Shown in pieces: positions 57,434 to 64,000 of a stretch of 64,000 bases of DNA. The position numbers and the translations under genes are program-made. Positions within the stretch are counted from its first letter, which is position 1. Every line of letters starts with the position of its first letter. The notes under the pieces were generated by a model. That model worked only from the letters and a program-made list of their open reading frames with translations, searched no databases and was not told the DNA's origin. The DNA is from Microthyrium microscopicum. Its lineage: Eukaryota > Ascomycota > Dothideomycetes > Microthyriales > Microthyriaceae. The stretch lies in NCBI GenBank assembly GCA_010405405.1, contig MU004242.1, positions 38,748 through 102,747 of the forward strand, read 5' to 3'.

Positions 57434-58837
57434 ATGGCGACCTACAACATTACACAATGGCCAGCACCAAATTACATAAATCCCGTCACAAGAGGAAAGA
57501 GTCTGTTGGTTGTTGACACTGTACTACCGTTGTTCGCTGCTATTGTTGTCTGTTTACGCATCTATACCCGATTATACATCAAGAAATGGTTCGGCTTTGA
57601 CGATTTCCTCATCATATTATCCTTGGTAAATATGATCTTCCCATATGCAACTTTCGCTGAACTTAACCAACTGACACTCCCTAGGTGCTTTTTGTTGGAC
57701 TTAGTGTTGTCATTAACGTAGCCGTGTTAAAGTACGGTTGGGACAGGCATGTTTGGGATATAAGGCCAGACAGACTTACAGGTCAGTATAACTCTTGCTT
57801 TTTACGGCGTTCATGTTTGTATGCTGATACAATCGATACTTAGACTCAGCAAAGCTGATCTTCGTCACACGCATATTATACCCTGCTGCGTTATGTTCTA
57901 TGCAACTTTCACTTTTATGGTTCTATTTTCGCCTAGTGCGCGACGTCCACTATAAAGTCTTTCGGCTCGTCGTCATAATCGCCGGAGGAATTTTCGTCTT
58001 CTCGTGGATCCTCAACATCATGCTCACCATCTTTACATGCTAGTAAGTACCTATCTTCCACATGTAACCCAAGAAAACACATATTTCGGTTCTAACAATA
58101 ATTGTTTCCAAATAGTCCAATAGAAGCGTATTGGAACCCCTTCCTAAAAGGCGCAACATGTCTCGACAAACCCGCCATCACAGTCGGCAGCGCAGTCATA
58201 AACAACTTCTTCGACCTATTCATCACCATCCTGCCCTTCCCCCTCGTCCTCACTCTCAAAGTACCGCGCCGGATCCTCATTATTACCATGTCACTGTTCG
58301 GTCTAGGATTCATCGCTACTCTTGCCAGTGTAATGCGCACATATTATTTGTGGATTGCATTATACAAAAGCCATGATACGACATGGGAAGCATATCCGCT
58401 ATTCACTGTATGTGCTGTAGAACTCAGTCTTGGAATTGTAAGCTTCACGATGTATATTTGGAAAGAAAAACGAATCTAATTAGAGAATCTAGATATGCGC
58501 TTCCATACCGCCGTGTCGACCACTTTTTGATATACTATGCAAACGCATGAGCAACAACAAGCCCGTCCGTCGAAATGCAACACGATGGCTACCGAACCGG
58601 ACGCGTCAAGCTGGTCTCGATACAAGTAGCATGATAACCTCCCTCCCGAGCTTGACTGTGCGCAGGCCGGAAACAGATAACGACGAACAGCCGTTGAAGA
58701 TGGAGAAGGAGAGGAGGTTAAGTAGTTCTGAAACTAGCATGGATACAAAAAGTGTGGAGGCAGAGGAGGAAGGCCATGAACTGCAAGATAGTTCGTATGG
58801 CTCGAATGCTGGGAAACGGATACGCGATATTGTTTAG
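57434..58837 (+). CDS. Rhodopsin-like fungal integral membrane protein (seven TM, PTH11-type without CFEM)
   Basis: Join 57434-57625, 57685-57781, 57844-58042, 58116-58437, 58493-58837 gives 384 aa; four introns of 55-73 nt. Residues about 20-270 hold seven hydrophobic segments with the family's conserved pieces: VDTVLPLFAAIVVCLRIYTR, KKWFGFDDFLIILSL, YGWDRHVWDI, LYPAALCSMQLSLLWFYFRL, ATCLDKPAITVGSAVINNFF-type extracellular segment, and LSLGIICASIPPCRPLFD near the end of the last helix. The tail of about 110 residues is polar (KKMEKERRLSSSETS-like) and cytoplasmic. Such proteins are thought to be receptors or sensors in the plasma membrane; the ligand is unknown. No CFEM domain precedes the helices. 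Confidence 0.92.
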
Positions 58838-60125
58838 TTTGCGTATTGTTCACGGCCTATGGAACGATTGTGCTACTACTTAGTAAATAGTAATGAGATT
58901 ATGAGACTCACTTGAAGCATTGCTCCTATGATTCAGGGTTTCTTTTAAGCGTTGGGTAGATCGTCAGAATAAGGTTACGCCAGCTTTGGCTAAAAGTGTG
59001 CGGGCTGTAGCGTTCGTGGACACTTCACCTGCAATTTGTCATACATATCAGTATTTGAGAACGGACGAAAGGCGCTGTGGAGGACATATCTTATGTACCT
59101 GCTATGAGTATAATAGGCATGGACGCCTGTCAGTGGGTTGTCGTCAATTTATACTACATTTTGATACTGTATCATTACACTTGCGTGTAAGTTGAGCGAG
59201 ACTGTGAGACCTAACAAACTAAACATGGTAAATACAAATTCTGTCAGTCTGGACTCTGAAGACATCGTGGGCCAGAACAGATCTTTAATAAAAAATGCCG
59301 AAAACGCACTCGTCTTTCACCAATAATATTTAGCCATTTCGATGAGCCTGTTCCAGGCTTTTGCTGCAGTCCCTTTTGAAATCGTCCATCCCCATTCAGC
59401 CTTGTCATCGTTGCGCTAACTCTAAAGCATCAACGAACAGCGAATGAGATCGAGAGTTGAGCTTAAGGCTGCCCAAAGGAGCGAAAGCTGAATTCTAGCC
59501 AAGAGAATGGATCCAACTTCTGGCAGAGTTGAAGCCAATCTTATCGTGAGAAAGGGTCTTCGATCCCAACTGGTTATGTTAAGCTTTTCAGTGGCGCTCT
59601 TAGCGGGCGATGAGTCGATGACAGGACGCCAGCTACGTCGGTGGTGAGATTTGAAATGCAGAGGGGCATTCTTCATCAGGCACATCAGATACGGTAACGC
59701 TGCTTGGCTGCGTAATATCGAACAATCCGGGCAACTTTTGCCCGCAACTAGACTCTGAAATCTGCAAGGCTATCGCATCAAACAGCAGATCGAGTGCTGG
59801 AAAACTTGCGATGCTTGCTAAAGTTGCGATAGTGTTGACGCAGTGATCGGCAATAAGGTACGCCACGAACGCTATTGGTACTTCGGAACCATCATGAACC
59901 GGCTGCGCGGGCTCAGCCTGGCCAGATTGCTGTGAAAGCACTGCAAAGAAGACTCAAAACTCAGGCTGTTGTTTGGTTCTGGTGGGGAGCCCTTCTCGAA
60001 AGCTACCCATGATTGAACTTGAGCTCTCTCGCTACCCCTGAGATAGCTTGCAAGCTATTCGTACATGCTCGGTACTATTATACCTTTATTATCACCCTTT
60101 AAGCAGCCAGGAGACCTTTATATTC
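58838..60125. other. Intergenic, no supported gene
   Basis: On the minus strand 59422-59941 has two adjoining open frames (about 100 and 87 residues; FVAYLIADHCVNTIATLASI, then LLARIQLSLLWAALSS) with no ATG at the first and no clear splice pair. It could be a small membrane-protein gene or relic, but I cannot support it. The plus strand up to 60126 is open in frame with the F-box gene but lacks an ATG. Confidence 0.4.
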
Positions 60126-61487
60126 ATGAAAGCGACAGGAAAGAAGCCAAAGAAAGCTCGCCGGATAACCTCAGTTCTCAAGACCTTCATGGATCTCCTT
60201 CGATTGAAAAGATGGTCATACACAGCAATTCCGCAGACTTCACATGACAAGTGGAATGAATCAACCACTTCCTTCTCCGACGATCACATCGAATCCACAG
60301 TCAATTACTTTTCCAAGCTACCAGAAGAAGTAGTCACAGATATCCTCGTGTCCCTTTTAGATGACTTGACATTAGACCAGATGGTTGATACCATCTTGAC
60401 CTCAAAATCATGGTATCACTTAGGTCTTCCACTTCTCAGGCACTACGAAATCGCTGCGAGCAACAACCCAGATGATGACAGTGACCGATTGTCATTACCC
60501 TTCTGTAATCCATGGTTCGATGCGCCATGCCTTTTCTCGCATATGTCCAATTCGAGATTGGAAAGCCTCCACAATCTGACACTAGATCTCGATTGCACAA
60601 ACACATCTTGGTTCTCCAGTGAATCCTGGCCGCCCTGGCCTAGTAGTCTCGAAGCAAAGCCTGGAACTCTTACCGCACTCACTACACTTTCCTTGACGGT
60701 ACGAAACTGCGCATCAGTGGACTTGGAATCTCCTTCGTCAACATCAGAATTGCTTCAAGATATACTCATGCTCTTCAACCACAAGGATGTACCTCTAGAG
60801 AACATAGAGCTTAATCTCGATGGAGTAAGCTGTCTTCCAGCAACAATGGCAGCCGTCACGAGCAATGCAAGATTTGAGGCCAACAGAGTTGAAGAGGCCA
60901 AATCAAGTTTCCAAATGTTGGTCGAACGACTAAAGCTCCAACTGCGCATGATACAGATTCGAGGCAAGATCCGCAACTTTTCATTGCGTTGGATTGTCGA
61001 TTCTGCGGTTCATGAACATCTATACGGACTAAATCGAGGGTTGAACAACGGTCTGATAGAGAGATACCGATCACGAATTGGCTCTGGCAATCGATTGCTA
61101 GCAACAATACCAACGTCCGACGATATTGCAAGCCCACAAGTTACACTCATTCACTACGAAATACTCGCACCCTCAGGAGCCGATGCGCCTGCCCCAGCAT
61201 CAATCGTCAAAGTCCACAACAACCAAAAGAAATTCCGAAGTCAACGAAGCCTCAGCAATTGGAACATAGAACTTGCGCCCGAGGCCATCACGCCTGCCAT
61301 AGTGGCCAGACTAGACGGAGACCTGCGATGGGTCTGGCGTCGAGGAGTTCGAGTACCGCCAGTGAGCGCACACCAAAAGCTCTCAGACGCCGTGAGTCGG
61401 AGAAACAAAGTACGCCAGTCTTGGGCTGGCTGGAAAAGTACTGTAGCGTCTACATCTCGTAGATTTTCGATCGCGAGTACTACCTAA
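60126..61487 (+). CDS. F-box-like protein of unknown target
   Basis: A single exon of 453 aa from the first in-frame ATG at 60126 (MKATGKKPKKARR). A basic N-terminus is followed at about residues 63-110 by an F-box-like segment (FSKLPEEVVTDILVSLLDD, then TLDQMVDTILTSKSWYHLGLPLLRH). The middle has leucine-rich, LRR-like stretches (LESLHNLTLDLD, LTALTTLSLTVRNC, LENIELNLDGVSCLP). Near the C-terminus SNWNIELAPEAITPAIVARL is followed by a basic, Ser-rich tail. The layout suggests a substrate adaptor for an SCF ubiquitin ligase. It is not closely similar to the F-box protein at 17336-18403. Confidence 0.8.
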   Translation: MKATGKKPKKARRITSVLKTFMDLLRLKRWSYTAIPQTSHDKWNESTTSFSDDHIESTVNYFSKLPEEVVTDILVSLLDDLTLDQMVDTILTSKSWYHLGLPLLRHYEIAASNNPDDDSDRLSLPFCNPWFDAPCLFSHMSNSRLESLHNLTLDLDCTNTSWFSSESWPPWPSSLEAKPGTLTALTTLSLTVRNCASVDLESPSSTSELLQDILMLFNHKDVPLENIELNLDGVSCLPATMAAVTSNARFEANRVEEAKSSFQMLVERLKLQLRMIQIRGKIRNFSLRWIVDSAVHEHLYGLNRGLNNGLIERYRSRIGSGNRLLATIPTSDDIASPQVTLIHYEILAPSGADAPAPASIVKVHNNQKKFRSQRSLSNWNIELAPEAITPAIVARLDGDLRWVWRRGVRVPPVSAHQKLSDAVSRRNKVRQSWAGWKSTVASTSRRFSIASTT

Positions 61488-62848
61488 AAGTTTGGACGGC
61501 GGTTTACTGATGATAGCGGTGGCTTGCGTTGTGCTTTTATACCCACCTATTAGATACCTGATTTACATAGTCGAATGATATCCACGAGCATTATACACAC
61601 TGGCCTCTTGTGAGCTGAATAAGATACTAATCTGTACCCAGATAGCTGAAGTGCAAATATATTATGCTGTGACATTTACAGTTGTACCTCCCTAACACTA
61701 CAGTAGATCAGATCTAGGCATACTCGATTGATAGGAGCGCTATGCCGAGCAAGCATTATCCATGGATTGTTACCTGAAGTAGTTCATTGTTGAAATCATG
61801 ATGCTTTTATGGGATACGACGGAATCTCTCCACGAGAATTCTTCGTTTGCCTATGGTCCAATCAACGTTGGTGATGGGTTGCAACAACATGGGGGAAGTG
61901 TACATAAGAGTTTGTATTTTCCCCAGAAAGATGCTAGTAGCAGGTTTGAATATTTGCAGTATGGTATTCTGAGTGCTATGATCCGAATTCTTGATCGGTG
62001 AACTTTATTATCGAGCACAAAAAACAACATATCACTGTTATCAGGCTGAAGCCTAGAATAGATGCAACAGAATATTCAGGATTATCATGTTTCTTTCATT
62101 TTGTCTAGCTACGCATTTTACTTCCGAACCCCACAAAGAAGCTTTAGCCAAGCTCTATATTTGGTTGCATCGACTGAATCATCTTGAAAAGCTCATGAAT
62201 TACTAAATAGTACGTAAATCTATCGTTACTCAGTACCTCTACGATAGTCAGGATTGCGAACGTGGTCGCTCTTTATCTTCTCTAAATCTTTTATTACGTA
62301 CATTTAGACTCTAGAGCCAGCGACGGCGATTCCAAGTGGCCAACGCCGGGCTTTAACAATTGCCAAAAAGTTGGAAATAGTAGGAAATGTAGGCCGTTTC
62401 AACTTTGTTTTTCGCTACACCACCTAACTTTTTGGATTGGCTTATTCTAAGTTGCTGAAATAGCGTCCCGTGCCGGCGCTAACTGCAGATCTCCTCCACG
62501 TTAGGCTTTCGGCGATGATAACTGGATGCAACAAAGATCTCCAATTTCAAGCCGTTGCTGTTAGCGGACGTCCTGTTCATCTTACCTACCCTATTCATCA
62601 TAGTTGACCCTGCTCGCCCCCGGCTTGTGAGCCGTGTGGTGGGATAAGGCGAAATGATACGAAGGATTCACCAGAGGATTTACATGTGTATTACTACAAT
62701 GGTTACATCCCCACAAGAATCAGGAACATAAGGTTATATTTGGATTTGTATAAAGAGGGACCTGAATCCTTCTGTTGATACCCCGGAAAAAGGATCTACA
62801 CCAAGTTCTTAACAACTCGTTCCCCCTGATCTGCATCGCATCTAGATC
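61488..62848. other. Intergenic before the ribonuclease gene
   Basis: About 1.36 kb. The open frame 61798-62001 shows no family resemblance. Only the TATA box near 62749 could be assigned. Confidence 0.5.
62749..62754 (+). promoter_or_regulatory. TATA box of the ribonuclease T2 gene
   Basis: TATAAA 95-100 bp upstream of the ATG at 62849, followed by a purine run and a pyrimidine-rich leader. Confidence 0.6.
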
Positions 62849-64000
62849 ATGGCTCTTACTTTGATCGCTTTGGGCCTGCTCGGCCCAGCGCTTCTTGTTC
62901 AAGGTGCTTCAGAATCATGTCCTGCGAACTCGCAAGTGAGTTGCAAGAACACTACCATGGTTGCAGATCTCTGCTGCTTCAATGCTCCAGGAGGTTCTCT
63001 GCTTCAGACTCAATTCTGGGATACTAGGTGAGTTATTCTCATGCGCTTTCATTATGCGCTAGACGACTTTTATCTTGAGTAAGATGAGGTGACAGAAGTT
63101 GCGGACTAGAGACACTGTGCATGTATGATATCGTAGAGTTAGAACTTACTGATGAAATTTAGTCCTTCCACTGGACCAACCAATTCATGGACCATCCATG
63201 GACTTTGGCCAGATCACTGCGATGGAACTTATTCCTCCAATTGCGACTCGAGCAGAGCTTACACAAACATTGCCGGCATCTTGACATCATTTGGCCAAAC
63301 CTCTACTTTGAGCTATATGCAGACATACTGGAAGAACGATCCAGATGATGGTACGGATGAAGAATTCGTAAGTATCCAACTCTGCTGCATTCGGATTGAG
63401 AAACTAACTTCTGATAGTGGGTAAGAACCTATTCGTCTCTGGCTATAACACCTTTCCGATATTTGACTGAGCTTGGTTTTGATAATCCAACATCAAAGCC
63501 AAGTTCAACGTGTGGATGGAAGTTCTGTACTCTGGTGCTAACGTTAATCAGGAGCATGAATGGGCACAACACGGTACCTGCATTAGTACCCTCAATCCCA
63601 GTTGCTATAGTGGGTATCAATCCAAACAAGAAGCATCAGACTTCTTCGTCAAGGTTGTCAGTCTTTTCCAAACCTTGCCCACATACACAGTAAGTTTTCA
63701 TCCAACAGCCGGCTTTACCAAAACCTAATTCCACCTCTTCAGTGGCTTGCAAATGCCGGTATCACTCCTTCTACTACGAAAACATACACTTCTGCCCAGA
63801 TACAAAGCGCACTGAGCTCATCTCGAGGTCACCAAGCCGCAATCGTGTGTGTGAACGGCGCCCTCAACGCGGTCTACTATTACTTCAACGTTCAAGGCTC
63901 AGTACAAACCGGGAACTTCATTGCTGCAGATCCAGATTCATCTGCTTCCAACTGCCCATCTACTGGTATCAAGTACCTTCCAAAGACTGGCTCAACTGCT
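62849..64000 (+). CDS. Secreted ribonuclease T2 (3' end outside window)
   Basis: Exons 62849-63027, 63163-63367, probable microexon 63418-63420, 63552-63689 and 63743 to beyond 64000; 261 residues are visible. The signal peptide is MALTLIALGLLGPALLVQGA. Active-site segment CAS I is SWTIHGLWPDHCDG (H72). CAS II is WEHEWAQHGTC, with the E and H pair at 132 and 136. Cysteines typical of the family are present (CPANSQVSCKN, DLCCFNAPGG). It should cleave RNA by way of 2',3'-cyclic phosphates, secreted or vacuolar. Reading directly from 63367 to 63552 also keeps the frame but loses the conserved Trp before EHEW; see the microexon finding. The missing 3' part may include a C-terminal extension known in some fungal T2 enzymes. 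Confidence 0.88.

Noticed and set aside
59422-59941. Two adjoining minus-strand open frames with hydrophobic stretches
   Set aside because: No ATG for the first and no clear donor/acceptor to join them; kept only as a note.
26000-62000. A biosynthetic or defence gene cluster
   Set aside because: Neighbouring genes belong to unrelated processes; no backbone synthase, transporter and regulator set.

Overview
The window reads as nuclear DNA of a filamentous ascomycete (Pezizomycotina; Leotiomycetes/Helotiales is my best guess, from style rather than from any marker). The evidence is intron-containing genes with GTAAGT-type donors and CTAAC branch sites, mostly 45-70 nt introns, long intergenic spaces, an AT-rich block that looks RIP-mutated (repeat-induced C-to-T mutation), and typical fungal families: rhodopsin-like integral membrane protein, WSC-domain protein, hybrid histidine kinases, F-box proteins and ribonuclease T2. 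I saw no tRNA, rRNA or CRISPR and no obvious biosynthetic cluster.

Layout. 1-5300 is a gene-free, AT-rich transposon graveyard: a decayed Mutator-like element (1409-4855) with long inverted ends and an exact 9-bp target duplication, inserted next to a decayed pogo/Fot-like transposase on the minus strand. 5.7-13.4 kb carries secreted or endomembrane proteins: a BBE-type FAD oxidase, a convergent S8 protease with Glu in the Asp position, and an L-type lectin ending in a KKxx signal. 15-21 kb has a C2H2 zinc-finger protein, an F-box protein and an unknown secreted protein. 22-23 kb holds an 18-cysteine small secreted protein and a MITE. 23.4-25.2 kb is D-lactate dehydrogenase, followed by a possibly broken DUF4267-like gene.

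26.7-37.5 kb holds two paralogous hybrid histidine kinases in the same orientation (1144 and 1203 aa), flanking a minus-strand gamma-glutamylcyclotransferase-like gene. The first kinase has ten introns. The second has one, and that intron contains a MITE copy. 37.9-49.1 kb has a metallophosphoesterase, a 1311-aa secreted WSC protein, an unknown protein and a HypX-type formyltransferase/crotonase fusion, the most surprising gene here because fungi have no known [NiFe] hydrogenase. 49.9-54.5 kb has a Pro/Tyr-rich unknown and CPSF100/Cft2. 54.5-57.4 kb is gene-poor with a ~150-bp tandem repeat. 57.4-64 kb has a rhodopsin-like membrane protein, a second F-box-like protein and a ribonuclease T2 that runs off the end and seems to contain a 3-nt microexon.

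Exon joins were worked out by hand from splice signals, frame closure and family motifs; every join listed for an intact gene closes to a whole number of codons. Many genes also show a switch from C-rich to G-rich third codon positions along the transcript, a pattern independent of strand.
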